64,000 nucleotides of DNA from Dyadobacter pollutisoli (GTDB lineage: Bacteria; Bacteroidota; Bacteroidia; Cytophagales; Spirosomataceae). Position 1 is the stretch's first letter. Each line of letters starts with the position of its first letter. The notes beneath the pieces were generated by a model. It worked only from the letters and a program-made list of their open reading frames with translations, ran no database searches and was not told where the DNA came from. Made by a program: the position numbers and the translations under genes. Shown in pieces: positions 1 to 8,953 of this stretch. The stretch spans positions 2,358,501 through 2,422,500 of the forward strand of contig NZ_CP112998.1 of assembly GCF_026625565.1 (NCBI RefSeq), read 5' to 3'.

Positions 1-49
1 TCAGTAAAATAAGCGTTAGAATAGCGATAAAGGTCAGTAATAAGGGCAT
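1..49 (-). CDS. N-terminus of a membrane protein, cut by window edge
   Basis: Reading leftward from an ATG at 49, the frame stays open to the edge and encodes a very hydrophobic start (MPLLLTFIAILTLILL). This looks like the first membrane segment of a transporter; the MPL start and the all-aliphatic run resemble the N-terminus of GntP-type gluconate permeases, but 16 residues are too few to assign a family. It would be divergent from gyrA. No clear ribosome binding site is visible, which is normal in this phylum. Confidence 0.4.
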   Translation of the reverse strand, partial: MPLLLTFIAILTLILL

Positions 50-204
50 AATGGAAGTGGTGAAAAGTAAGCTTTGCTTTATAAGATGGAAGAAAGGGAA
101 ATTTAATGATAGATATGAATTAAGTTTTAATCTGATGGTATTTCGGGTAAAAGTCGGGAGATCACTGACATACAAACCGGCCGCAGAAATAGCATAAAAG
201 ATAG

Positions 205-236
205 TTTGTTAGAATGCTTTAAAATAGCGAAATTTG
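205..236 (+). promoter_or_regulatory. candidate gyrA promoter
   Basis: TTTG at 205-208 and GAAATTTG at 229-236 are separated by 20 bases, close to the Bacteroidota TTTG / TAnnTTTG pattern with one mismatch in the -7 box. This would give a leader of roughly 85 bases before gyrA. The region is AT-rich, so a chance match is possible. Confidence 0.3.
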
Positions 237-327
237 ACTTTTTGGAACTTACAATATTGTATTAATTCATTGAGTAGTTGAATAAATTCAATCTCTCACT
301 AATTTTTCGATTCTTTTCTAATTCTTT

Positions 328-2964
328 ATGGCAGAATCTTCTGGTGAAAACATTATCCCCATTAATATTGAGGATGAAATGCGTGGAGCATACATCGATT
401 ACTCGATGTCAGTTATTATTTCCCGCGCTTTACCCGACGTTCGCGATGGTTTGAAACCGGTACACAGGCGGGTTCTTTACGGGATGTCGGATTTGGGCGT
501 TAATTACAATCGCTCGCATAAAAAATCGGCTCGTATAGTAGGGGAGGTTTTAGGTAAGTATCACCCGCATGGTGATGCTTCGGTGTACAACACAATGGTG
601 CGCATGGCCCAGCCTTGGTCGCTGCGCTATCCGCTGGTCGACGGCCAGGGTAACTTCGGATCTGTTGACGGTGACAACCCGGCGGCGATGCGGTATACGG
701 AGGCAAGACTTAAAAGAATTGCCGACGAATTATTGAATGACCTGGGCAAGGATACCGTTGATTTTCAGCCGAACTTCGATGATTCATTATCCGAGCCTTC
801 GGTGCTCCCAGCCAAATTCCCAAACTTGCTCGTGAACGGTTCGTCCGGTATCGCGGTGGGTATGGCCACCAATATGGCGCCTCATAACTTGTCGGAAGTA
901 ATCGACGGTGTGTTGGCTTATATTGACAATTCAGATATTACTATTCCGGAACTGATGGAGCACGTAAAAGCACCTGATTTTCCAACAGGAGGTATTATAT
1001 ATGGTTATCAAGGTGTTCGTTCAGCTTTTGAAACCGGTCGTGGTAGCATTATCATGCGTTCAAAAGCGAATTTTGAAGTTTCCAAGACTGGCCGTGAGCA
1101 GATCATTATCACGGAAATTCCTTATATGACCAACAAGGCAGCGATGATTGAACGCATCGCCGGTCTTATCAACGACAAAAAATTAGACGGGATTTCCGAC
1201 ATCCGCGATGAATCGGATAGAGACGGAATGCGGATTGTGTTCGATCTTAAAAAGGACGCTATTCCTAATATTGTACTAAACCATTTGTTCAAATACACGC
1301 CGCTGCAATCATCTTTCGGTGTGAACAATGTGGCTTTGGTGAAAGGGCGTCCGGTAACACTAAACCTGAAAGACCTGATCAAACATTACGTTGATCACAG
1401 GATCGTAGTGATTACAAGACGTACTGAGTACGAACTGAGAGAGGCGGAGAAACGCGCTCACATTCTCGAAGGTTTGATCATTGCCCTGGATAATCTGGAC
1501 GCAGTGATTTCCCTGATCCGTAGCTCACGCGACCCGGATACTGCCAGAAGTGGTTTGATGGAGCAATTCTCACTCAGTGAGATCCAGGCCAAGGCTATCC
1601 TTGAAATGCGTTTGCAAAGGTTGACAGGTCTTGAAAGAGATAAAATCGTCAAGGAATATGAAGAGATCATGATTTTGATCGCGGACTTGAAAGACATACT
1701 TGCCAACGAATACCGCAAGTTTGAGATCATTAAGACTGAACTTGGCGAAATCAAGGAACGCTATGGCGACGAGCGCAGAACTAAAATAGAATTTGCAGCC
1801 GAAGAGTTTAGCGATGAGGATATGATTCCGGATGATGAAATGTTGATTACCATTTCAAACGAAGGATATATCAAAAGAACACCTTTGTCGGAATATCGTA
1901 CCCAGACCAGGGGTGGGGTAGGTTCCCGTGGCGTAAAAACGAAGGATACCGATTTCACTGAGCATTTGTTCTCTGCGACGATGCTCAACTATCTGTTGAT
2001 CTTCACAGAATATGGCAAGCTGTTCTGGATGAAGGTATATGAAGTACCTGAGGGAAGTAAAACTTCGAAAGGGCGTCCGATACAAAATCTGATCAGCTTG
2101 GAGAATGGTGATTCGATTCGTTCAGTGATCAACGTTAGGACGTTGTCAGATGAGGATTATATCAACAATAATTACCTCATTATGTGTACGCAACAGGGCA
2201 CAATTAAAAAGACTTTGCTGGAAGCATACTCTCGCCCACGTACCAATGGTATCATCGCGATTTCCATTAATGAAGGTGACCGACTGCTGAATGTAGCGCT
2301 GACCAATGGAGACAACGATATTGTTATCGCTTCCAGTGCGGGCCGTGCAGTGAGGTTCAATGAAAAAGGGGTTCGGCCGATGGGGAGAACGGCTGCGGGT
2401 GTAAGAGGTATCAACCTCAACGATCCTGAGAACAAGGTGATTGGAATGGTTTGTATCAACAGAGAAGACGCTCAGCTATTGGTAGTTTCTGAAAACGGTT
2501 TTGGAAAACGTTCTGATATAGATAGTTACCGTATCACTAATCGTGGCGGTAAGGGTGTTTCTACCATGAATGCTACGGACAAGGTAGGCAAGCTGGTTGC
2601 AATCCGCGAGGTTACAGAGCAAGACGATTTGATGATTATCACCAGAAATGGTATCGCTATCAGAATGAGTGTCCTTGACATTCGTCTGGCTGGCCGTAAT
2701 ACGCAAGGTGTCAAGCTGATCAAATTGAACAATTCTGACGAAATCACTTCGGTTACCCGAATCCTGAAAGATCCTGACGAAGAGAAAGTAGAAGAACTGG
2801 ACGAAGATGGAAATGTGATCGTGCGACCAACTGCAGTCATTGAAGGCGAAGGAGCGGGAGACGTAGAAATCCTTACTTCGGATGAGCTGGATGAAGAAGA
2901 TGACGATGTGACTGAGGACGACGAAGAAGACGAAAATGATCCTTCTGACGAGTCAGAGGCATGA
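328..2964 (+). CDS. gyrA: DNA gyrase subunit A
   Basis: The A subunit of the A2B2 type II topoisomerase that cuts and rejoins DNA to introduce negative supercoils. The product has 878 residues, a normal length. The breakage-reunion domain holds the catalytic tyrosine Y123 in the AAMRYTEAR motif. The C-terminal beta-pinwheel carries a degenerate GyrA box, QTRGGVG, at 526-532. It ends in a strongly acidic tail (about the last 30 residues). In the quinolone-resistance region the sequence is GDASVYNT: the positions equal to E. coli Ser83 and Asp87 are Ala84 and Asn88. GyrA rather than ParC is supported by the acidic tail and the pinwheel box. The ATG at 328 starts directly at the conserved N-terminal region. 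Confidence 0.97.
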   Translation: MAESSGENIIPINIEDEMRGAYIDYSMSVIISRALPDVRDGLKPVHRRVLYGMSDLGVNYNRSHKKSARIVGEVLGKYHPHGDASVYNTMVRMAQPWSLRYPLVDGQGNFGSVDGDNPAAMRYTEARLKRIADELLNDLGKDTVDFQPNFDDSLSEPSVLPAKFPNLLVNGSSGIAVGMATNMAPHNLSEVIDGVLAYIDNSDITIPELMEHVKAPDFPTGGIIYGYQGVRSAFETGRGSIIMRSKANFEVSKTGREQIIITEIPYMTNKAAMIERIAGLINDKKLDGISDIRDESDRDGMRIVFDLKKDAIPNIVLNHLFKYTPLQSSFGVNNVALVKGRPVTLNLKDLIKHYVDHRIVVITRRTEYELREAEKRAHILEGLIIALDNLDAVISLIRSSRDPDTARSGLMEQFSLSEIQAKAILEMRLQRLTGLERDKIVKEYEEIMILIADLKDILANEYRKFEIIKTELGEIKERYGDERRTKIEFAAEEFSDEDMIPDDEMLITISNEGYIKRTPLSEYRTQTRGGVGSRGVKTKDTDFTEHLFSATMLNYLLIFTEYGKLFWMKVYEVPEGSKTSKGRPIQNLISLENGDSIRSVINVRTLSDEDYINNNYLIMCTQQGTIKKTLLEAYSRPRTNGIIAISINEGDRLLNVALTNGDNDIVIASSAGRAVRFNEKGVRPMGRTAAGVRGINLNDPENKVIGMVCINREDAQLLVVSENGFGKRSDIDSYRITNRGGKGVSTMNATDKVGKLVAIREVTEQDDLMIITRNGIAIRMSVLDIRLAGRNTQGVKLIKLNNSDEITSVTRILKDPDEEKVEELDEDGNVIVRPTAVIEGEGAGDVEILTSDELDEEDDDVTEDDEEDENDPSDESEA

Positions 2965-2966
2965 TT

Positions 2967-2999
2967 TTTGTAAAAATAATATTAATTGATTTATATTTA
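2967..2999 (+). promoter_or_regulatory. candidate promoter of the TPR gene
   Basis: TTTG at 2967-2970 and TATATTTA at 2992-2999 are spaced by 21 bases and match the Bacteroidota promoter pattern except for the last base of the -7 box. The start would lie about 30 bases before the ATG at 3038, in the short gap after gyrA, so the TPR gene need not depend on gyrA transcription. Confidence 0.45.
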
Positions 3000-3037
3000 G
3001 CGAACGAACAATCAATCACAACCAAAGTTTAATATTT

Positions 3038-4498
3038 ATGAAAAAACTGTTTTTTGTTTCTGCACTTAGCCTTTTCAGCCTGGCTGCGTTTTCGCAGGAT
3101 GCTGTTAACAAGGCAATGGTAGATCAATATCGTAAGGATAAAGAAAAAAGTGATAAGGATGCAACCGATGCCAAGAGTAGTGCAAAGGCTGCTTTTTGGC
3201 TGGAAAGGGCCAAACTTTATGAAAACATTGCTCTACAAGGATCAGAAGTAGATTCAAGTGCAGCGAAAACAGCTTTGGAAGCTTACAAAAAGGTTGTGGA
3301 ACTCGATATCACCAAGAAAGGCGAGCCGGGGAAATCTGCCAAAGAAGCACAAAATGTAATCAATGGCGGAGAAGGAACGCAATTGTTCAATGCATTTGTA
3401 AAGCAAGGTGCTGAAAAATATCAGGCGAAAAACCTGAATGGTGCTCTGGAAATGTTCATCGGTGCACAGGAAATTAACAAAAAAGATACGTTGGCTTCCC
3501 TGTACGGCGGTATCGCTGCTCAACAGCTTGATAAAAAGGATATTGCGAAAGAGCAATTTGAAAAATATGCAGCGAACGGGGGTAAAGATCCTAGCGTATT
3601 CTACGGTCTTGCACAGCTTTATCGTGCAGAGAACAATTTTGACAAAGCGATCGAAACTTTGAATAAAGGATTGGTTCAATCTCCTAATAACAAGGATCTT
3701 AAAGCAGAAATCGTTAACATCTTGTTGGCTTCCGGTAAGGAAGACCAGGCTATCAATGAGCTGACTGCTTTGACTAAGAGCGATCCTACCAATGCGCAGA
3801 ACATTGTGAACCTGGCTATTCTTTATGATAACACCAGCACAAAAGCTACGCAGAAGATCAAGGAGATCCAAAACAAGCTTGGTTCAGGAGGTAACAAAGC
3901 CGCTAACATGGCTAAAAAACTGGAAAGTGAAAAGGAGAATATTAGCGTTTATGACGGTGAGTTAAAGCGTATCGGTGCATTAATCAAGAAGCAACCGAAA
4001 AATGCAGACTTGAAACGTCAATTAACCGATGTAACTGGCAAGAAAAAAGAGGCATTGGCGGCTATTGCAACAATGGAGGCAGATGTAAAAGCTGCTCAGG
4101 ATGCTGCAAAAGGCAATGACGTAGCAGCGCTTGAAAAAGAATTGGCTGAGTTGAAAGTAAAACAAGCTGAGGCTGCCAAACAAGCAATCGCTAACTACAA
4201 AAAAGTGTTGGAAATTGACGCTGCTAACTACGATGCACTGTATAACCTTGGTGTCTTCTACTTCAATGAGGCTGTTCAGTTGAAAGGCGAAGTTGACAAC
4301 ATGAACATGACTGAGTATCAGCAACGTGGTAAAGAAGTTGAAGGCCGTGTTTGCGGTAAATTCAAAAAAGCTAAGCCATATTTCGAAAAAGCAATCCAGG
4401 CAAAAGACGAAGCAGAAGCTAAGGAAAACCTGACAACTGTAAACGGCGTTTTAGAGCAGTTTGCAGGCAAAGGGGTAGCTTGTGTTGACGAGCAATAG
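3038..4498 (+). CDS. periplasmic TPR protein with coiled-coil insert
   Basis: The 486-residue protein starts with a clear Sec signal peptide (MKKLFFVSALSLFSLAAFSQ) and should be periplasmic. Tetratricopeptide-like repeats occupy about residues 115-260 and 380-480. Between them (about 280-385) lies a charged stretch rich in Ala, Lys and Glu that should form a coiled coil. TPR proteins are scaffolds for protein contacts; the partner is not evident. It follows gyrA in the same direction with a 73-base gap that contains a candidate promoter, and it is closed by a strong terminator. No enzymatic motif was seen. Confidence 0.85.
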   Translation: MKKLFFVSALSLFSLAAFSQDAVNKAMVDQYRKDKEKSDKDATDAKSSAKAAFWLERAKLYENIALQGSEVDSSAAKTALEAYKKVVELDITKKGEPGKSAKEAQNVINGGEGTQLFNAFVKQGAEKYQAKNLNGALEMFIGAQEINKKDTLASLYGGIAAQQLDKKDIAKEQFEKYAANGGKDPSVFYGLAQLYRAENNFDKAIETLNKGLVQSPNNKDLKAEIVNILLASGKEDQAINELTALTKSDPTNAQNIVNLAILYDNTSTKATQKIKEIQNKLGSGGNKAANMAKKLESEKENISVYDGELKRIGALIKKQPKNADLKRQLTDVTGKKKEALAAIATMEADVKAAQDAAKGNDVAALEKELAELKVKQAEAAKQAIANYKKVLEIDAANYDALYNLGVFYFNEAVQLKGEVDNMNMTEYQQRGKEVEGRVCGKFKKAKPYFEKAIQAKDEAEAKENLTTVNGVLEQFAGKGVACVDEQ

Positions 4499-4513
4499 TC
4501 GTAAGAATTAGTT

Positions 4514-4551
4514 AAAAAAACGGCGTCAGTTCATTCTGACGCCGTTTTTTT
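4514..4551. terminator. bidirectional intrinsic terminator
   Basis: An almost perfect 15-bp stem (core cggcgtcag / ctgacgccg) with a 6-base loop, flanked by A and T runs, serves the plus-strand TPR gene and the convergent membrane-protein gene. The stop codon of the minus-strand gene (4531-4533) lies inside the loop, and its last codons form one arm. Confidence 0.9.
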
Positions 4552-5880
4552 ATTATCGGATGTCAGCGTTGGCAGAATTTTGAGAAGGGTAGGGTCGTCC
4601 AGAAGATGTTGCAGCCGGATGGGATCAGGATAGGGGGTTTGCCATTTTGGCTTTTGTAAAAAGGATTTATCTTTAGTTTGCAGATACATGGAAACATTAG
4701 CAGTTTGCATGAGAGACAATCTGTAATTCCTTCGAATGTCGTGCATATCCGAACTGTAATGTGTAATGTGTCCATAAAGGAAAACACTGAAATAAATGGG
4801 CAATGTAATTTGAAACCATCGGTTACTTAATATTTCAAAAAGTCGTATTACAAACCATGCATTGCCAATAAGTCCTAAACTGAACAACTCGGTGTAGCGC
4901 GATGCGACTTCCGTCAGTTCCTGGCCGCGACCGTATGCAATGGCCAAACCCTGGGAGAGAGACCAGAGAAAACAACCGGCCATGAGAATATCGATATGAG
5001 TTAGTTTTTTACGGAACATCAACATTGGAATGACAATACATGCCGGCAACCAAAACACAATAGCAGGAAGAGAGGTACCGACAATGGGCCAGCTGAGAAT
5101 GTAGCCGGCAGCGCTCATCAAGTCGGACAAATTTCTTGCACGATATACTTGATTTGCAGCGATTTGAGGAAGAATAAGATAACCGCCAATTGTAATTGAC
5201 ACTAGTAATATACTAATAATCAATGTTTTAGCAGTTAGTTTTTGAGAGTTCGAAAACCAGTTCAGAAGATATACACAGGCAGCAGCCAGGGAAGTCAGAA
5301 GACCCGAAGCCATTGTCAGTACGCTCAGCACCGATAGTAGCAGGACCAGTAAAATCGTTGATAAATGAAATGGTCGAAAGGTGGCCAGGCATAATGAGGT
5401 TAATGTAAACAGAATTAGAAAGTAAAACTGACTTTGAAATCCAATGAGCAGGTTCTCAAATGAAAAGGGCAAAGCGAATTGAGCAATGACTACAACCAGT
5501 AGCAAAAGTCTGATCCCAAAAAGTTCTCCACGTCGGCATAGTATCCAAACCAGAAGTGCCGGGATCGCGGCAGCTAGTAAAATATTGAACCGAGCTTCTG
5601 TCAGATTGTTCCAGGCGCCGGTGACCTCAAAAATTATTAAGGACAATACACGGGTTGGAAATATCCGATGTTCATTATGAGGTTGCCATAGATCTCTCAA
5701 TTTCAATGTTCCCTGAATCCACGGCCGTAAAAGGAAATCTCCTTCAGCATCCCATTGATCCCAGTAAGGTAAGGGTACTGCAAAGTGCCCGACATAGTAC
5801 AAACGTGATAGGGTAACAACCAGAAAGGTAAATATGGTAATGATGACCGATCGCGTGGTGTTAGAATATCTATTTAACAT
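4531..5880 (-). CDS. polytopic membrane protein, GT-C-like topology
   Basis: A 449-residue protein with about ten hydrophobic segments. After the first segment comes a polar loop with PYWDQWDAEGD and, further on, HNEHRI. An acidic DxxD-type motif in the first external loop followed by many membrane helices is the layout of GT-C glycosyltransferases (polyprenyl-phosphate-sugar users). Only the topology and the acidic loop support this; no family was recognised. It is convergent with the TPR gene, and its stop codon is inside the shared terminator. A perfect TAnnTTTG-type box on the minus strand (5897-5904) lies just upstream of the ATG, without a clear -33 element. Confidence 0.75.
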   Translation of the reverse strand: MLNRYSNTTRSVIITIFTFLVVTLSRLYYVGHFAVPLPYWDQWDAEGDFLLRPWIQGTLKLRDLWQPHNEHRIFPTRVLSLIIFEVTGAWNNLTEARFNILLAAAIPALLVWILCRRGELFGIRLLLLVVVIAQFALPFSFENLLIGFQSQFYFLILFTLTSLCLATFRPFHLSTILLVLLLSVLSVLTMASGLLTSLAAACVYLLNWFSNSQKLTAKTLIISILLVSITIGGYLILPQIAANQVYRARNLSDLMSAAGYILSWPIVGTSLPAIVFWLPACIVIPMLMFRKKLTHIDILMAGCFLWSLSQGLAIAYGRGQELTEVASRYTELFSLGLIGNAWFVIRLFEILSNRWFQITLPIYFSVFLYGHITHYSSDMHDIRRNYRLSLMQTANVSMYLQTKDKSFLQKPKWQTPYPDPIRLQHLLDDPTLLKILPTLTSDNKKTASE

Positions 5881-5919
5881 AATATAAATTATACAACAAA
5901 CATATATTGATTTCCTGGA

Positions 5920-6132
5920 TTAGGCTAGAATATGATCGCTCTTAGATTTGGATATACTGTACCCAAGGTAAGGATTGTGTATATGTTTAAATCTAAGACG
6001 CTTAAAAATGGACGATTTTGGTCGTAATATATTGCGTTTCAGTAGTTTTAGCATTGGTTTTGGCGCAATTGCATTGAGCCTTCCTTTTTGAAATTCATCT
6101 AAAATACCGCTTAAAAATGAAGATTCGACCAT
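5920..6132 (-). CDS. possible small hypothetical protein
   Basis: A 70-residue open frame with an ATG at 6132 preceded by a purine-rich GGGGGTAAA, one of the better ribosome-binding-like sequences in the window. The product is basic and has no signal peptide or recognised domain. It lies 39 bases upstream of the membrane-protein gene on the same strand and could be its operon partner. It may also be a chance frame: it is short and unrecognised. Apart from it, the 5881-6201 interval holds nothing else I can support. Confidence 0.33.
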   Translation of the reverse strand: MVESSFLSGILDEFQKGRLNAIAPKPMLKLLKRNILRPKSSIFKRLRFKHIHNPYLGYSISKSKSDHILA

Positions 6133-6201
6133 TTTACCCCCGTTTAATCAACAGATTTGCAGATGATGAGTCAAAGCTGCTATCATTGTATAAATATCAA
6201 G

Positions 6202-7125
6202 ATGCTGAAAATGAGTTTGATAAAGACAATTGTCCAACACACATTAACAATGGGTTTACTTTCTGCCGTTTTTAATTTTTTATTTTCATGTTCGGACGGG
6301 AAACCCGGAATGCTTTCCAAAACTGGATACCATATCGCCGATGATAAGGTTTATTATTTCGGAGGGCTTAATAGCGGCCCAGCCAAGGAGCTGAACGGTG
6401 CGGATCCAAAATCTTTCGAAAGTCTGGACGAGCAAGGTTTCCCTGAGAGTGCTTATGCAAAGGATAAACACAAAGTTTATTTTGAAGGAAAGATAGTCGC
6501 CGAAGCAAATGCATCTTCTTTTGTCAGACTAAGAAGATATTTCTCCCGTGACCAGTATCATGTATTTTATTTGAATCAAACCATTTCCGACGATCCGGAT
6601 CATTTTGAGTTTATAGACGAAGATGTTCAGAAAGATCGGAAGCATGTTTATTGGGCTGACAAGATTATATCAGATGATCCTGCTTCATTTAAATTGATTG
6701 GTAAATCAGGAGGATTGTCATATTACAAAGACGCGTCCGGTATCCTCGTGAATTACACCCGGATTCCCAATGCGGATGCCGGAAGTTTCCAAGTGCTGGA
6801 TCACGGTTATTCATTGGATAAATCGAAAGTATACCTGATGGAAAGTGCTCAATTACAAGAAGTTGAGTTTGCAGATCCAGCCAGTTTCAAAGTTTTGAGT
6901 GCCTTCTACACCTCCGATTCACGACAGGTATATTGGCGGGGTAAGCCACTCCCCGACTCCGACCCCACTACATTCGTGATTCTGAGTGAAGGATCGCATT
7001 GCAGTTATGACAAAAAGCAAGCTTACCATTGGGATGTCGTGATTCCAAATACGGACCCGACTACATTTCCAAATGGTAAGCGTTGCAAATATTGTACTAA
7101 TGAAAAAATCGTGTTCGAAGACTAG
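6202..7125 (+). CDS. DKNYY-repeat lipoprotein
   Basis: The protein has repeated units of about 35-50 residues with the pattern DxxxVY(Y/F/W)...(A/D)DPxSF..(L/I), typical of the DKNYY family of bacterial surface or secreted proteins of unknown function. I place the start at the ATG at 6202: this gives a 307-residue protein with a lipoprotein signal ending in LFSC (lipid-modified Cys at residue 30). The frame is open further upstream to a TTG at 6157, with ATGs at 6163 and 6166, but those add a poor N-terminus. The stop codon overlaps that of the convergent isomerase-like gene in one CTAG. Confidence 0.75.
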   Translation: MLKMSLIKTIVQHTLTMGLLSAVFNFLFSCSDGKPGMLSKTGYHIADDKVYYFGGLNSGPAKELNGADPKSFESLDEQGFPESAYAKDKHKVYFEGKIVAEANASSFVRLRRYFSRDQYHVFYLNQTISDDPDHFEFIDEDVQKDRKHVYWADKIISDDPASFKLIGKSGGLSYYKDASGILVNYTRIPNADAGSFQVLDHGYSLDKSKVYLMESAQLQEVEFADPASFKVLSAFYTSDSRQVYWRGKPLPDSDPTTFVILSEGSHCSYDKKQAYHWDVVIPNTDPTTFPNGKRCKYCTNEKIVFED

Positions 7126-7991
7126 GCAATATCACAGATCCCAACACATTGTTTCAGCGAAGCAAGCGGTTCTCTTTTTGGTATAAACTCCTGAGCCACA
7201 AATCCTTTGAAACCAGTATCAGCGATTGCCTTCATAATGGCCGGGTAATATAATTCCTGACCTTCATCAATTTCATTTCTTCCCGGCACACCACCGGTGT
7301 GATAATGGGCAATGTACTTGTGATACTTTTTGATCGTCGCAATCACATCACCTTCCATGATCGACATGTGGTAAATGTCATAAAGCAATTTGAAGTTTTC
7401 TGACCCAACCATTTCGCAAAGGCCAGCGCCCCAGGATGTGTGGTCGCACATGTAATCTTTATGATTGACTTTGCTGTTGAGCAATTCCATAATCATGGTA
7501 ACGCCGTACTTTTCCGCGGACGGCATCAGTCTGCGCAGACCGATCGCTGCATTTCGCATTCCATCAATGTCGGACATTCCGCGACGATTTCCTGAAAAGC
7601 AAATGACCGTTGTGTACCCAGCGTCCTTTAATTTTGGAAAAATGTCCTCATAGCTTTTCACGAGCTCGTCGTGATTAGCAGGATCATTAAATCCTTTCTC
7701 GATTCCCATGCCGGCACCATTGGGTAGCGCGCAAGTCAATCCATACTTTTTGAGAATCGGCCAGTCATTAGGTCCGAGGAGCTCAATGGAGGTAATTCCT
7801 ATGTTTTTACATTTTTGCGCAAAAGTTTCCAGCGGAATGCTGTTGTAGCACCATTTGCACACAGAGTGGTTGATCTTTCCTTTTAGTTTTGGGCCAAGTG
7901 CTTTTTCAGTAGCGGCGAAAACTTCGGTTATCGACAGCATGCCGGCTGTACTGGCAGCTATATTTTTTAATGCGGTACGTCTGTTGGACAT
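7122..7991 (-). CDS. hydroxypyruvate-isomerase-like TIM-barrel protein, copy 2
   Basis: A 289-residue protein of the xylose-isomerase-like TIM-barrel superfamily, hydroxypyruvate isomerase type. It begins with MSNRRTALKNIAAS, an export signal of the Tat kind, so it should act outside the cytoplasm. The MELLNSK, LYDIYHM and AQEF segments supply the acidic residues that bind the divalent metal in this family, and the HTGGVPGRNEID segment is typical. The frame stays open upstream to a TTG at 8030, but the ATG at 7991 fits the signal peptide and leaves a 23-base gap to the gene before it. It is a close paralogue of that gene. Last gene of the PVC-cytochrome transcription unit. The substrate is unknown. 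Confidence 0.85.
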   Translation of the reverse strand: MSNRRTALKNIAASTAGMLSITEVFAATEKALGPKLKGKINHSVCKWCYNSIPLETFAQKCKNIGITSIELLGPNDWPILKKYGLTCALPNGAGMGIEKGFNDPANHDELVKSYEDIFPKLKDAGYTTVICFSGNRRGMSDIDGMRNAAIGLRRLMPSAEKYGVTMIMELLNSKVNHKDYMCDHTSWGAGLCEMVGSENFKLLYDIYHMSIMEGDVIATIKKYHKYIAHYHTGGVPGRNEIDEGQELYYPAIMKAIADTGFKGFVAQEFIPKREPLASLKQCVGICDIA

Positions 7992-8014
7992 GATTGAGTA
8001 AGGGATAAAAAGTG

Positions 8015-8911
8015 TCAGGCTATATCGCAAATGGTAACTCCTTGTTTCAATGACGCAATGTCATCTTTTCGGCTCGGAATAAATTCCTGGCCAACGAAGC
8101 CCTTGTAGCCGGTATCCACGATCGCTTTCATGATCGAAGGATAATACAATTCCTGCGTTTCGTCAATTTCGTTTCTTCCCGGTACGCCGCCAGTGTGGTA
8201 ATGCGCAATGTACTTGTGATATTTTTTAATGGTCGCGATTACGTCACCTTCCTGAATCTGCATATGGTAGATGTCGTAAAGCAACTTGAATTTTTCGGAA
8301 CCGACCATTTCGCAAAGCGCAGCCCCCCACTCTGTCCGGTCGCACATATAGTCACGGTGGTTAACCTTGCTGTTCAGCAGCTCCATCACCAGCGTCACAT
8401 TATGCTTCTCAGCGATTGGAATCAACCTTTTTAGACCAACTGCGCAATTTCTCATGCCATCAGCGTCGGACATTCCGCGACGGTTTCCTGAAAAACAAAT
8501 GATCTTGTCGTAGCCAGCCGCTTGTACTTTGGGAATCACATCTTCGAAGCCTTTTACGAGTTCGTCGTGATTGGCGGGGTCGTTGAATCCTTTGTCAATG
8601 CTCCGCGTCAGGCCTTCTCCCCATGGCAATGCACAAGTCAGGCCGTATTTTTTAATAACCGGCCATTCTTCCGGGCCAAGTAATTCGATGGATGTCAGTC
8701 CTATTTTCTTGCAATCCTGTGCAAATGTATCCAGCGGTATCTTACCGTAGCACCACTTGCATACAGAGTGATTGATCTTGCCATTAAGCTTGGGGCCCAG
8801 TGCTTTTTCAGAAGCGGCAAATGCTTCTGAAAGCGATATTGGCAAGGTGAGTATACCGGTACCGGCCACTACCTTTTTGAGAATTGAACGTCTGCTTGAA
8901 ATCTTGTTCAT
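8015..8911 (-). CDS. hydroxypyruvate-isomerase-like TIM-barrel protein, copy 1
   Basis: A 298-residue paralogue of the downstream gene, with long identical blocks (for example FSGNRRGMSD, GGVPGRNEID, TIKKYHKYIAHYHTGG). The N-terminus has a twin-arginine-like SRRSILKK followed by a hydrophobic stretch, so export through Tat is likely. The MELLNSKVNH, LYDIYHM and GQEFIP segments carry the expected metal-binding Glu and Asp residues of sugar isomerase/epimerase TIM barrels. Tandem duplication is clear. The gene is 42 bases from the ThuA-like gene and co-directional with it, which suggests processing of a sugar or keto-sugar in the periplasm. Confidence 0.88.
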   Translation of the reverse strand: MNKISSRRSILKKVVAGTGILTLPISLSEAFAASEKALGPKLNGKINHSVCKWCYGKIPLDTFAQDCKKIGLTSIELLGPEEWPVIKKYGLTCALPWGEGLTRSIDKGFNDPANHDELVKGFEDVIPKVQAAGYDKIICFSGNRRGMSDADGMRNCAVGLKRLIPIAEKHNVTLVMELLNSKVNHRDYMCDRTEWGAALCEMVGSEKFKLLYDIYHMQIQEGDVIATIKKYHKYIAHYHTGGVPGRNEIDETQELYYPSIMKAIVDTGYKGFVGQEFIPSRKDDIASLKQGVTICDIA

Positions 8912-8953
8912 TGTCTGTTAATTACTGATTATAAGCATTTTATAAATAAAGCC

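Noticed and set aside
3254..3871. 205-codon frame opposite the TPR gene
   Set aside because: Fully inside a well-supported gene with signal peptide and repeats; no recognisable product.
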